Below, piece after piece: positions 28,702 through 37,093 of a stretch of DNA of 64,000 bases; the stretch's first letter is position 1; each line of letters starts with the position of its first letter. Below the pieces are notes generated by a model. The model was not told the origin of the DNA, searched no databases, and saw nothing but the letters and a program-made list of their open reading frames with translations. The stretch lies in contig NZ_BRXS01000004.1 in the NCBI RefSeq assembly GCF_030159095.1, forward strand, positions 367,673 to 431,672, written 5' to 3'. Source of the DNA: Roseisolibacter agri (GTDB lineage Bacteria; Gemmatimonadota; Gemmatimonadetes; Gemmatimonadales; Gemmatimonadaceae). The translations under genes and the position numbers were made by a program.

Positions 28702-30102
28702 CTACTCGGTCGTGCCGCCCGACGCCTCGGCGGCGCGCGCGGTGCGCACCGTCTTCACGTTGACGAACTCGCGCAGCCCGATCGCGCTCAGCTCGCGCCC
28801 GTGGCCCGAGCGCTTGATCCCGCCGAACGGCAGCCGCGGGTCCGACACGACCATGCCGTTGAGGAAGACGCTGCCCGCCTCGAGCTCCCCCTCGAGGCGA
28901 CGCATCTCCTCGGCGTCGCGCGTCCACGCGCTCGAGCCCAGGCCGTACGGCGTGTCGTTGGCGATCGCGATCGCGTCGTCCAGGTCGCGCGCGCGGAACA
29001 CCGCGGCGACGGGCCCGAACACCTCCTCGCGCGCCGGCACGCCGTCGCGCGTCACGTCCGCGAGCACCGTCGGCGCGTAGAAGAAGCCGTCGCCGCCCAG
29101 CGACGCGCCGCCGCACATCAGGCGCGCCCCCTCGTCCACCGAGCGGCGCACCTGGTCCGCGACGTCGTCGCGCACCTGCGCGGTCGCGAGCGGTCCGATC
29201 TGCGTCGCGGCGTCCATCGGATCGCCGACCTTCAGCGCGCGCATCCCCGCCACGAAGCGCTCGAGGAACGCGTCGTACACGTTGGTGTGCACGACGAAGC
29301 GCTTCGCCGCGATGCACGACTGCCCGTTGTTGATCGTGCGCGCCGTCACCGCCGTGCGCGCCGCCGCGTCGAGGTCCGCGCTCGGCATCACGACGAACGG
29401 ATCGCTGCCGCCCAGCTCCAGCACGACCTTCTTCAGGTGACGCCCCGCGGCCGCGCCCACCGATGCGCCCGCGCCCTCGCTGCCGGTGAGCGTCGCCGCC
29501 GCGACGCGCGGATCGGCGATGATCGCCTCGACGCGCCGCGCCTCCACGAGCAGCGTCTGGAACACGCCCGCCGGCGCGCCCGCTCGCGTGAAGATCTCCT
29601 CCAGCGCGAGCGCGCACTGCGGCACGTTGGACGCGTGCTTCAGCAGCCCGACGTTCCCCGCGACCAGCGCGGGCGCCGCGAAGCGCACGACCTGCCAGAA
29701 CGGGAAGTTCCACGGCATGATCGCGAGCACGACGCCGAGTGGCTGCAGGATCACGCGGCCGGTGCCCTGCGCGTCGTCGACGAGCGTCTCCGGCGCCAGG
29801 ATGCGCGCGCCGTGTTCGGCGTACCAGCGGCACGCGGTCGCGCACTTGGCCGCCTCGTCGCGCGCGGCCTGCAGCGGCTTGCCCATCTCCAGCGTCATCA
29901 GCCGCGCGAAGCGCTCGCGATCGGCATCGAGCACCTCCGCCGCGCGGGCGACCACCGCCGCACGTTCGGCGAGCGGCGTCCGCCGCCACGAGCGCGCGGC
30001 ATCGGCGGCACGCGCCAGCGCGGCCTCGACCTGCGCGTCGTCATGCGCGGGGAACGTCTGCAGCGTCTCCCCGGTGGTCGGGTTCACGGTCGCGATGGGC
30101 AT
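28702..30102 (-). CDS. Aldehyde dehydrogenase, succinate-semialdehyde dehydrogenase-like
   Basis: The 466-residue enzyme has NPTTGE at its start, the catalytic cysteine in NNGQSCIAAKRFVV and the general-base glutamate in VLELGGSDPFVV. It also has PWNFPFW in the cofactor domain and LPFGGIKRSGHGRELS near the end. These are typical of the NAD(P)-dependent succinate-semialdehyde dehydrogenases of the GabD/Sad group. I set the start at the ATG at 30102 (MPIATVNPTTGE). No gabT transaminase adjoins it. The precise aldehyde is inferred from family resemblance. Confidence 0.88.
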   Translation of the reverse strand: MPIATVNPTTGETLQTFPAHDDAQVEAALARAADAARSWRRTPLAERAAVVARAAEVLDADRERFARLMTLEMGKPLQAARDEAAKCATACRWYAEHGARILAPETLVDDAQGTGRVILQPLGVVLAIMPWNFPFWQVVRFAAPALVAGNVGLLKHASNVPQCALALEEIFTRAGAPAGVFQTLLVEARRVEAIIADPRVAAATLTGSEGAGASVGAAAGRHLKKVVLELGGSDPFVVMPSADLDAAARTAVTARTINNGQSCIAAKRFVVHTNVYDAFLERFVAGMRALKVGDPMDAATQIGPLATAQVRDDVADQVRRSVDEGARLMCGGASLGGDGFFYAPTVLADVTRDGVPAREEVFGPVAAVFRARDLDDAIAIANDTPYGLGSSAWTRDAEEMRRLEGELEAGSVFLNGMVVSDPRLPFGGIKRSGHGRELSAIGLREFVNVKTVRTARAAEASGGTTE

Positions 30103-30175
30103 CGCAGCGACGGAGGGGGCAAAGGTGAGGAGGCGGCGCCGTGTGCCGTGAAGGCACCGCCGCGGCACGCGCGGG

Positions 30176-30181
30176 TAAGTT
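30176..30181 (+). promoter_or_regulatory. Candidate -10 element of the FKBP lipoprotein gene
   Basis: TAAGTT followed by GCG lies 101 bases upstream of the FKBP ATG. The same nonamer TAAGTTGCG occurs before rimO (55383). No strong -35 is visible here. Confidence 0.35.
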
Positions 30182-30282
30182 GCGACGAGGCGCGCGCCGG
30201 TCGCTACCGGCCGCGCTCCGCCCCTGCCGGCACGCCGACGCCTCCCTTAAGCTGCCGGCGGACCCCTTTCCGCTCCCACCGC

Positions 30283-30801
30283 ATGCTTCGCACGTTCCGC
30301 GCGCACCTTCGCGTGCCGCTGCTCGCCCTCTCCGCCGCTGCCGCGATCACCGTCGCCGCCTGCGAGGAGGTGACCGCGCCCCTCGAGGACCCCGCGTCGA
30401 CGACCTACGCGCCCGCGCTCGGCGTGAACATCGGCCAGATGACGCGCACGGCGTCCGGGCTCTACGTGCAGACGCTGGTGAGCACCTCCGGCGCCGTGGC
30501 CGACACGGGCCACACGGTGACGGCCTACTACGTCGGCTACCTCACCAACGGGCGCCAGTTCGACAGCAACCGCGGGACCGGCCGCCCCATCACCTTCCAG
30601 CTCGGGCGCGGCCAGGTCATCAAGGGGTGGGACGAGGGCGTCCGAGGCATGCGCGTGGGTGAGCGCCGCCGGCTCGTCGTCCCGCCCCAGCTCGGCTACG
30701 GCGGCAGCACCAGCGGCATCATCCCGGCCGGCTCGGTCCTCGTGTTCGAGATCGACCTCGTGAGCACGACACCACCGACGACGACCACGTCAGGCAGCTG
30801 A
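30283..30801 (+). CDS. FKBP-type peptidyl-prolyl isomerase lipoprotein
   Basis: The 172-residue protein has a lipoprotein signal with lipobox ITVAAC (Cys near 26). After a short linker comes a complete FKBP domain: GHTVTAYYVGYLTNGRQFDS, GRPITFQLGRGQVIKGWDEG, MRVGERRRLVVPPQLGYG and IPAGSVLVFEIDLV. It would assist folding of proteins in the envelope. A Thr-rich tail follows. The gene is divergent from the aldehyde dehydrogenase gene and ends at a strong hairpin. Confidence 0.93.
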   Translation: MLRTFRAHLRVPLLALSAAAAITVAACEEVTAPLEDPASTTYAPALGVNIGQMTRTASGLYVQTLVSTSGAVADTGHTVTAYYVGYLTNGRQFDSNRGTGRPITFQLGRGQVIKGWDEGVRGMRVGERRRLVVPPQLGYGGSTSGIIPAGSVLVFEIDLVSTTPPTTTTSGS

Positions 30802-30830
30802 GCACCGGCAGTGCCGGCGGGTGAACGAGC

Positions 30831-30860
30831 GAAGGGCGCGCCGTGGCTGGCGCGCCCTTC
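30831..30860. terminator. Bidirectional hairpin terminator
   Basis: A perfect 12-bp inverted repeat (GAAGGGCGCGCC and complement) with a six-base loop lies between the convergent FKBP and diguanylate cyclase genes, 29 bases from the first and 27 from the second. Confidence 0.75.
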
Positions 30861-30887
30861 TCCGCATTCAAGCGGCGACGTGGTTGC

Positions 30888-31739
30888 TCAGGCGGTCTGC
30901 AGCCGCTGCTGCCGCTTGCTGGCGTAGAGCGCGGCGTCCGCTCGCTGGAGCATCTCGTCCAGCTCCGCGCCGCGGTCGTCGTCGAAGCGCGCCGCGCCGA
31001 TCGCGGCTTCCAGCCGGTAGCGACGCTCCGGAACGGCGTTCCGCTGCGCCAGCGCCCGCGCGAGCCGCGTGATCACCGCGCGCTCGGTGGCGTCGTCGGC
31101 GTCCACGACCAGCACCGCGAACTCGTCGCCGCCGAGGCGCGCCACGACGTCGGTGTCGCGGACGGTGGCCCGGAGCAGCGCCGCCATCTCGCACAGCGCC
31201 CGGTCGCCCTCCGCGTGCCCGTAGCGGTCGTTGATCGGCTTGAACCGGTTGAGGTCGAGGAAGAGCAGCAGCACGTCGCCGCCGTTGCGCCGCACGATCC
31301 GCAGTTGATGCTCGGCCAGCGCCCGGAAGCCGCGGCGGTTGTAGAGCCCCGTCAGCTCGTCCGTCAGCGCGGCGGCCCTCGCCTCCGCCTCGGCGCGCGT
31401 CCGCAATGCCACGGCGTGGCGCAGCGTGCCGTAGCTGCGCAGCAGCGCCACCACGGCGCCCGCGGCCGTCCCCGCGGCCAGCAGTCGACCCAGCGCCACG
31501 TGTCCGTCAGGCCCCACGACGTAGCCCTCGGCTCCGGGCGCCGATACCGCCGCGAAGGCGCCGAGGAGCGCGGTCGCGAGCAGGAGGGCGAAGGCCGGGG
31601 TGCGGAGCACGGGCCGATCCGTCAGCGATCGGTCGACGAGGGCGGGAACGAACATGAGGAGGCGCGAATGGAGGCGGCCGCAGCCGCTGATGACGAGAGG
31701 GACAAGGGCAGGGGTCGTGCCCAAGCCGACCTCGACCAT
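30888..31739 (-). CDS. Membrane-bound diguanylate cyclase (GGDEF)
   Basis: The 283-residue protein has two hydrophobic helices near 50-65 and 85-100, then a coiled linker (RTRAEAEARAAALTDELTGL) leading into a GGDEF domain. The active-site motif RLGGDEFAVL is intact, and an RxxD inhibitory site (RDTD) sits five residues before it, so the enzyme should make cyclic-di-GMP and be product-inhibited. It starts at the ATG at 31739, although a later Met near residue 29 is possible. There is no recognisable periplasmic sensor domain; the loop between the helices is only about 20 residues. Confidence 0.92.
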   Translation of the reverse strand: MVEVGLGTTPALVPLVISGCGRLHSRLLMFVPALVDRSLTDRPVLRTPAFALLLATALLGAFAAVSAPGAEGYVVGPDGHVALGRLLAAGTAAGAVVALLRSYGTLRHAVALRTRAEAEARAAALTDELTGLYNRRGFRALAEHQLRIVRRNGGDVLLLFLDLNRFKPINDRYGHAEGDRALCEMAALLRATVRDTDVVARLGGDEFAVLVVDADDATERAVITRLARALAQRNAVPERRYRLEAAIGAARFDDDRGAELDEMLQRADAALYASKRQQRLQTA

Positions 31740-31866
31740 TCACGGGTCAGGCGCTCCCCGGCGACCTGGACCGTAAGGCGTTGCTGCGTAACGTGATGCT
31801 GGTCACTGTCGCCGGCGTCGGCGACTGCCCGGCAGAAGTTGCAGGCTGTCCAGGATGATGACAGAG

Positions 31867-31906
31867 GGGCGGCAGGATCGACCTCGCTCGGTCGATTCTG
31901 CCGCCC
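31867..31906 (-). terminator. Hairpin terminator of parA-parB
   Basis: A 17-bp stem (GGGCGGCAGGATCGACC with one G-T pair on the other arm) and a six-base loop lie 53 bases beyond the parB stop codon. The position fits termination of the minus-strand parAB operon. Confidence 0.7.
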
Positions 31907-31959
31907 GCGTCCATGCTTCCACGCCTTCCCCGGCGCCGAGTGGCGGCAGGATCTTCCGA

Positions 31960-32940
31960 TCAGCCCGTTCCGAGCCGGTTCCGGACCTTGGCGGCCATCT
32001 CCTCGAGCACCGCGAGCGTCGCCCGCGCCTCGTCCACGCTCATGCGCTCCGGCGACGTGCGCACGGTGAGCGTGAAGCCGCCGCCGCGACGCGGCACGTG
32101 CTCGCAGACCGACCGCGGCGTCCGCTCGACCGCCGCGACCCCGAGCCCGGTCACCTCCCGCGCCGCCGCCAGCCGATCGTCCGCGTTCGGAAGCGTCGCG
32201 ACCTCGCGCAGCGTCCGGAACGTCAGCCGCGCCAGCGCCTCCTCCGCCAGCTCCGGGTCGCCCGCACCGAGCGAGGACAGGAGCTCCGGCGAGAAGGCGC
32301 GGGCGATCGAGAGCAGGTCGCCGGCACGTCCATGGCTCGAGCCGAGCGCACGCGCCACCGCCCGGACGCTGTCGGGAAGCCCCGCCTCGCGCCGGTTGCG
32401 CTGGATGGCCGAGAACGAGACGGCCTCCTGCCAAGCGGTGAAATCCTTCCGCAGCAGGTTGCGGCGGTAGACGATCGCGGCCGCCGCATGGTCGGGGATG
32501 GCGCCCCGGTCGACCACGGGAACGTCAGCCAACCCCGCCAGGTTGGCGGCGGCAAGGCGTCGGTGACCCGACAGCAGCTCGAAGCCGTCGCCAACGCGGC
32601 GCACCTCGAGCGGGGTCTCGACCCCGTGCTCGTCGATGTCGGCGACGAGCTCGACCAGCGCACGCGCCTCGGCGTCCAGGCGCGCGAGGTCGCGGGCACC
32701 GGCCTCCTCGATGAGCACGGAGGGCGCGCCGGACTGCGCCAGCGCCGCGGCCACCGCCGCGACCGCCCGCGCCGACGGTCGCCCCTTGGGCTGGAACGGC
32801 GAGGCGTGGATGCTGGCGACGGGCGCTCGCACGATGACCTCGGTCGCCTGCGGCGCCCACTGCTTGAGCACCGCCAGCTCCGACTCGTCGACGGCGTAGG
32901 CGGCCGCGAGCTGCGACGGGTCGATGCGCCCGCGTCTCAT
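31960..32940 (-). CDS. parB: ParB-like partition protein
   Basis: The 326-residue protein has an N-terminal ParB/Sulfiredoxin-type domain at about 35-135 with the CTP-binding-type motif LLSGHRRLAAANLAG, and IVYRRNLLRKDFTAWQEAVSF, which resembles ENLQR-type box III. A helix-turn-helix region follows (LPDSVRAVARALGSSHGRAGDLLSIARAF), then a C-terminal domain. The gene overlaps parA by ATGA. It is atypical in length and context: chromosomal parAB usually neighbours rsmG/gidA, which are absent. It may be a second, specialised partition pair, or part of a formerly mobile region. Confidence 0.85.
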   Translation of the reverse strand: MRRGRIDPSQLAAAYAVDESELAVLKQWAPQATEVIVRAPVASIHASPFQPKGRPSARAVAAVAAALAQSGAPSVLIEEAGARDLARLDAEARALVELVADIDEHGVETPLEVRRVGDGFELLSGHRRLAAANLAGLADVPVVDRGAIPDHAAAAIVYRRNLLRKDFTAWQEAVSFSAIQRNRREAGLPDSVRAVARALGSSHGRAGDLLSIARAFSPELLSSLGAGDPELAEEALARLTFRTLREVATLPNADDRLAAAREVTGLGVAAVERTPRSVCEHVPRRGGGFTLTVRTSPERMSVDEARATLAVLEEMAAKVRNRLGTG

Positions 32941-33641
32941 GCCACCCCCTCCGCCACGAGCTCGTCGGCGAGCGCGCGGATGGCCCGGCCCGGCGGCGAA
33001 TCTGGCGCATACGCGGTCACCGGCAGCTGGCGCTCGTGCGCCTCGGCCACCGCCGCCCCGCGCTTGATCACGACGTCCGACATCTCCGTGCCGAAGCCGG
33101 TCGAGAGGAACTCCAGGGCCCGCTTCACGGGGCGCCGGTTCTCCTCCTTGTTGCCGACCACGCGGAAGGGAATGCCGCGCGCCTCCGCCATCGCCGCGAG
33201 CTTGCGCGCCTCGGGAATCGACTCGGGGTTGAGCTCGGGCACGACGAGCAGGAAGACGCCGGGCGTCGACAGCACGACGGCGTGCCCGGGATCGTCCAGC
33301 ATCGGTCGCATGTCCACGACGATGGTGCGGCCGGGCCGCGACGCACGTCGGAGATGCTGCGTGAGCGCGCTCGGGCTCACGCCCGCCAGCGTCGCGCCAC
33401 CCCGGTACAGGGTCATCCCGAGGATCTCGACGGGTTCGGCCTGGAGCGGGTCGGCGACGGCGCGCTGTCCGGTGAAGCGCGTGAGCGAGCCCTGGGGATC
33501 GAAATCGATCAGCGCGACGTCGCGCGCGTGATCGTTGGCGAGGGCGAACGCGAGGGCGGCGGCGACGGTGGTCTTGCCCGTGCCTCCCTTGCCACTGCCG
33601 ACGGCGATGATGCGGGCGGTGTCCGACTGTCGGACGCTCAT
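32937..33641 (-). CDS. parA: ParA-family partition ATPase
   Basis: The 234-residue ATPase has the deviant Walker A box GKGGTGKTT at residues 17-25, DFDPQGSLT as the switch I segment, and VDMRPMLDDPGHAVV in the Walker B region. It starts at the ATG at 33641 (MSVRQSDTARIIAVGSGKGG). The short N-terminus without a helix-turn-helix is like chromosomal or type Ib ParA proteins. It overlaps parB by four bases. A perfect 15-bp palindrome covers codons 3-7, and another lies 49 bases upstream of the start. Confidence 0.88.
   Translation of the reverse strand: MSVRQSDTARIIAVGSGKGGTGKTTVAAALAFALANDHARDVALIDFDPQGSLTRFTGQRAVADPLQAEPVEILGMTLYRGGATLAGVSPSALTQHLRRASRPGRTIVVDMRPMLDDPGHAVVLSTPGVFLLVVPELNPESIPEARKLAAMAEARGIPFRVVGNKEENRRPVKRALEFLSTGFGTEMSDVVIKRGAAVAEAHERQLPVTAYAPDSPPGRAIRALADELVAEGVA
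33621..33635. promoter_or_regulatory. Perfect 15-bp palindrome inside the parA start
   Basis: GTCCGACTGTCGGAC is a perfect 7-1-7 palindrome covering parA codons 3-7. An identical copy is at 33690-33704, 69 bases away. Candidate ParB-binding or autoregulatory operator site. Confidence 0.55.
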
Positions 33642-33689
33642 GCGGGCCAGCGGGGAGGGTGATGCAGGTGGTGCGGGCCGGCGCGGCCT

Positions 33690-33704
33690 GTCCGACTGTC
33701 GGAC
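33690..33704. promoter_or_regulatory. Second copy of the palindrome in the parA-comM intergenic region
   Basis: This is an exact copy of GTCCGACTGTCGGAC lying in the divergent region between parA (minus) and comM (plus). Two identical sites 69 bases apart by a parAB promoter suggest an operator or a parS-like site. It differs from the common chromosomal parS consensus. Confidence 0.55.
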
Positions 33705-33820
33705 GGGCGCTCGGCGCTGGAGGCGGGGGAGCGCGCAAGATAGCGAGTGGTCGCGTCCGCGTGGACCGTCGTGCGTCGCCGCGGTTGTGCGGCCGACGGC
33801 GCGCTCGCGCATCGTCGCGC

Positions 33821-35347
33821 ATGCTCGCCGCCGTCCGCGCCGCCGCCGTCCTCGGAGTCGAGGCGTTCGAGGTCACGGTGGAGGTGCATCTGGCACCCGG
33901 GCTCCCGCAGTTCACGGTCGTCGGACTTCCCGCCGGCGCCGTGAAGGAGAGTCGCGAGCGAGTGGTCGCCGCCCTCGCGAACAGCGGCTTTCCGCTGCCG
34001 CCGCGGCGCATCGTCGTGAACCTCGCGCCCGCCGACGTGCGGAAGGACGGCACCGCCCTCGACCTCCCGATCGCTGTCGGCATCCTGCGCGCGCTCGAGC
34101 TGCTGCCGACTCCCGCGGTCGATCGCCTGGTGCTCGTCGGCGAGCTGGCGCTCGACGGGGCGCTGCGCGCGGTGCGCGGCACGCTGCCGATCGCGCTCTG
34201 GACCGCGCGTGCGGGGCACACGCTCGTGCTGCCGCCCGCGAACCTCGCGGAGGTGGTGCGGCTGCGGGAGCTGCCGCGCGCGGCGCCAGCGACGCTCGCG
34301 GAGCTGGTGGAGTGGCTGCGCGCGGACGCGCTGCCGTCGCCGCCCGATCCCGCGCCTTCGCTCGCGGCTCCCGTGCACGACGACCTGTCCGACGTCATCG
34401 GACAGCCCGTCGCCCGGCGGGCCCTCGAGATCGCCGCGGCAGGCGCGCACAACGCGCTGTTCGTTGGACCGCCCGGGGCGGGGAAGACGATGCTCGCGCG
34501 CCGGCTGCCGTCCATCCTGCCGGCGCTCGAGGAGGCCGAGGCGGTCGAGGTGCTGGCGGTGCGGTCCGTGGCGGGGCTGGCGAGCGATGCCGGCGGCGAG
34601 GTGCTCCGGCCGTTCCGGGCGCCGCATCACACGGTCTCCGCACCGGCGCTCGTGGGTGGCGGTACCCCACCCAGGCCCGGCGAGGTCACGCTCGCGCACA
34701 ACGGCGTCCTCTTTCTCGACGAGCTGCTCGAGTTCCCGCGCCACGTGCTCGATGCGCTGCGGCAGCCGATGGAGGACGGACGCGTCCAGGTGTCGCGGGC
34801 GAGCGGCTCGGTGATCCTGCCCGCGCGGTTCACGCTCGTCGCGGCGTCCAACCCGTGTCCCTGCGGGCATGCGGGCGACCCGACGCGCTCGTGCGCCTGC
34901 GCCGCGGTCGAGGTGGAGCGCTACGCCTCGCGGCTCTCCGGTCCGCTCGCGGATCGGATCGACATGCACATCCGCGTCGCGGCGGTGCCGCCGCGCGACC
35001 TCGCCGGCGGCGACCGGCCGGAGTCGTCGGCGGCCGTGCGGGCGCGGGTGGAGGCGGCGCGGCTGCGGCAGCAGCGGCGCTCGCGTCAGGCCGGCGCGTC
35101 GTCGAACGCGCGGCTTTCCGGCAGGTCCCTGGAGCGCGACGGGGCCGTGATGCCCGAGGCGCGCGCGTTGCTCGTCTCCGCCGCGGACCGCCTCGGGCTG
35201 TCGGCGCGCGGCTTCTATCGGGTGCTGCGGCTGGCCCGGACGATCGCGGATCTCGAGGGCGAGGCGCGCGTCGCGGCGCCGCACGTGGCCGAGTCGCTGC
35301 GGTATCGCCCGGTCCCTGCGCGAGGAGTGGCCGTGCCGGGGCCGTGA
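33821..35347 (+). CDS. comM: ComM/YifB-family Mg-chelatase-like AAA+ ATPase
   Basis: The protein has 508 residues from the ATG at 33821, the usual length for this family. The N-terminal Lon-protease-like domain (about 1-170) holds VEVHLAPGLPQFTVVGLPAG and APADVRKDGTALDLPIA. The AAA+ domain holds Walker A VGPPGAGKTML, FRAPHHTVSAPALVGGG, and Walker B LFLDELLEF, with the zinc-like cluster NPCPCG...CAC. ComM is a hexameric branch-migration helicase that helps integrate DNA during natural transformation. It is divergent from parA. Confidence 0.95.
   Translation: MLAAVRAAAVLGVEAFEVTVEVHLAPGLPQFTVVGLPAGAVKESRERVVAALANSGFPLPPRRIVVNLAPADVRKDGTALDLPIAVGILRALELLPTPAVDRLVLVGELALDGALRAVRGTLPIALWTARAGHTLVLPPANLAEVVRLRELPRAAPATLAELVEWLRADALPSPPDPAPSLAAPVHDDLSDVIGQPVARRALEIAAAGAHNALFVGPPGAGKTMLARRLPSILPALEEAEAVEVLAVRSVAGLASDAGGEVLRPFRAPHHTVSAPALVGGGTPPRPGEVTLAHNGVLFLDELLEFPRHVLDALRQPMEDGRVQVSRASGSVILPARFTLVAASNPCPCGHAGDPTRSCACAAVEVERYASRLSGPLADRIDMHIRVAAVPPRDLAGGDRPESSAAVRARVEAARLRQQRRSRQAGASSNARLSGRSLERDGAVMPEARALLVSAADRLGLSARGFYRVLRLARTIADLEGEARVAAPHVAESLRYRPVPARGVAVPGP
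34386..34404. promoter_or_regulatory. Related palindrome within comM
   Basis: TGTCCGA and TCGGACA flank a five-base spacer here. The half-sites match those of the two parA palindromes but the spacing is two bases longer and the site is within coding sequence, so significance is doubtful. Confidence 0.25.
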
Positions 35348-35380
35348 GGGCGGCTGCCGCGCCGCGATTACGTTAGAGCC

Positions 35381-36259
35381 ATGACGCTACCCGTCCAGCC
35401 GTCTCAGCGCGCCAGCGCGGCCTCCTCTGCGGCGTCCGGGGAGCCGCTCGGGCGTGAGCGCGCGCTCATGGCCTGGCTGCGGGAGCACGGGCCCGTCCTG
35501 CTGGGCTTCTCGGGCGGCGTCGATTCGGCGTACCTGGCGAGCGTTGCGGTCGAGGTGCTGGGCGCGGGCAGCGTGCTCGCCGTCATCGGGCGCAGCGCCT
35601 CGTACCCCGAGGCGCAGTGGCGGGCCGCGCGGGAAGTGGCGGCTCTGTGTGGCGTGCCGGTGCAGGAGGTCGCGACCCACGAGCTGGAGGACCCCGACTA
35701 CGTCGCGAATCCGAGTGACCGCTGCTTCTTCTGCAAGCGGGAGCTCTGGAGCCGGCTCGCGCCGCTCGCGGACGCGCGAGGGATGCTCCTGATCGACGGG
35801 ACGAACGCCGACGATCTCACGGACTGGCGGCCCGGCGCCCGCGCCGCGGCCGATCACGCGGTGCGATCGCCGCTGGCGGAGCTGGAGTTCACGAAGGCGG
35901 ACATCCGGTGGCTGTCCCGGCGCCGAGGGCTGCCGACCGCCGATCAGCCGTCCGCGCCGTGCCTGGCGTCGCGTCTCCCGTACGGGACGCCCGTGACGAC
36001 CGCGCGCCTCTCCCAGGTCGAGCGGGCCGAGTCCGCGCTCAGGGCGGTCGGGATCCCGGGGGACCTGCGGGTGCGGCACCACGGCGCCATCGCACGCGTC
36101 GAGCTGACCCCGGACGTGATCGAGGCGTGGTCGTCGGCGGAGCGGCTGGAGGTGCTGCGCGAGGCTGTCGTTTCCGCCGGCTTCGCGCGCGTCGTCGTGG
36201 ACCTGCGGGGCTTCCGCTCCGGCTCCCTGAACGTGCTCGGAGGGATCGTTGCCGGGTGA
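35381..36259 (+). CDS. larE: LarE-type ATP-dependent sacrificial sulfur transferase
   Basis: LarE adenylates pyridinium-3,5-biscarboxylate mononucleotide and donates sulfur from its own cysteine (or via a cluster) to build the nickel-pincer cofactor of lactate racemase-type enzymes. The 292-residue sequence has the PP-loop GFSGGVDSAYL, the NPSDRCFFCKRELW segment, DGTNADDLTDWRPG, and PCLASRLPYG with Cys194 at the sacrificial position. The C-terminal domain ends VVVDLRGFRSGSLNVLG. larB and larC, the usual partners, are not in the window. A small LarE-tail paralogue overlaps its 3' end. Confidence 0.93.
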   Translation: MTLPVQPSQRASAASSAASGEPLGRERALMAWLREHGPVLLGFSGGVDSAYLASVAVEVLGAGSVLAVIGRSASYPEAQWRAAREVAALCGVPVQEVATHELEDPDYVANPSDRCFFCKRELWSRLAPLADARGMLLIDGTNADDLTDWRPGARAAADHAVRSPLAELEFTKADIRWLSRRRGLPTADQPSAPCLASRLPYGTPVTTARLSQVERAESALRAVGIPGDLRVRHHGAIARVELTPDVIEAWSSAERLEVLREAVVSAGFARVVVDLRGFRSGSLNVLGGIVAG

Positions 36260-36476
36260 CGCCCGGGCGCTCCTCGCAGCGCTGGCGCAGATGGGTGTGG
36301 CGTGCGACGTCGAGACGGAGGGTGGTCTGGCCATCCTCGTCCCACGCGCGACCGCGGGCTTTCCAGGAAGCGATCTGCGGGTGGAGCTCGTGCGCGCCGC
36401 GCGTCAGGCGGGCTTCGCGAACGTCGCCCTCGAGCTGCGCGGGGCCGAGCCGACCAAGGCGCTCTCCGAGTCGTGA
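36249..36476 (+). CDS. Small LarE C-terminal-domain paralogue
   Basis: This 75-residue protein starts at TTG inside the larE 3' end, or at the ATG at 36291 for a shorter form. Its second half, DLRVELVRAARQAGFANVAL followed by ELRG, aligns with the end of the LarE just upstream (ERLEVLREAVVSAGFARVVV followed by DLRG). The region before also matches in spacing and hydrophobicity. I therefore read it as a duplicated LarE C-terminal domain without the PP-loop part. It overlaps larE by 11 bases and thpR by four (GTGA), so it is translated from the same message. It may be a regulator or subunit of LarE, or a decaying remnant. Confidence 0.6.
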   Translation: MPGDARALLAALAQMGVACDVETEGGLAILVPRATAGFPGSDLRVELVRAARQAGFANVALELRGAEPTKALSES

Positions 36477-37093
36477 GCGATCCGGCCGGGAGTGAGAGAA
36501 CGCCGCGGCTGTTCGTTGCCCTGAACCTGCCGGCCGAGCTGCGTGCGACGCTGCACGCGGCTGTGCGTCAGGCGGTGGCGCCGCTGGTGGAGGAAGCGCC
36601 GCGCGCCGTCGCCTGGGTTCCCGAGCCGAACCTCCACGTCACGGTGCGCTTCGTCGGCGAGCGTCCGGCGGCGCTCGTCGATCCGCTGCGCGAGGCGCTG
36701 GATCTGGCGGCCTCCGCCGTGCATGTACACGACCTCGCGATCGGCGGACTCGGCGCGTTTCCGAATCTCCGGCGGCCGCGAGTGCTCTGGATCGGCGTCG
36801 CGATGAACGTCGCGCTCGCTGCGCTGTATCAGAAAGTGGACGACGCCTGCTGGCGCCTGGCGATTGGGCGGGAGGCGCGGCCGTTTCATCCGCACGTCAC
36901 CATCGGGCGCATCCGCATGGGGGCGAGCGTGCCGGCCGGACGCCTCGAGGAGGCGGTGCAGGCCCTCACGACCTACCGGTGGACCATGCCCGTCGAGACC
37001 GTCGATCTGATGTCGAGTGAGCTGGCGAGTGGCGGATCGCGCTACGCGCGGCTGCACGCCGCGGCGCTGTCTCCCGCATCGGGCGGCCGCTGA
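36473..37093 (+). CDS. thpR: RNA 2',3'-cyclic phosphodiesterase ThpR (2H family)
   Basis: The 206-residue enzyme has the two catalytic HxT motifs of the 2H phosphoesterase family: HVTVRFVGE in the N-terminal lobe and HPHVTIGRI in the C-terminal lobe. It opens with RLFVALNLPAELRATL, typical of ThpR/LigT. It converts RNA 2',3'-cyclic phosphate ends to 2'-phosphates. The GTG start lies in a GTGA overlap with the preceding small gene, and its stop overlaps the next gene's ATG by one base. Confidence 0.93.
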   Translation: MSDPAGSERTPRLFVALNLPAELRATLHAAVRQAVAPLVEEAPRAVAWVPEPNLHVTVRFVGERPAALVDPLREALDLAASAVHVHDLAIGGLGAFPNLRRPRVLWIGVAMNVALAALYQKVDDACWRLAIGREARPFHPHVTIGRIRMGASVPAGRLEEAVQALTTYRWTMPVETVDLMSSELASGGSRYARLHAAALSPASGGR

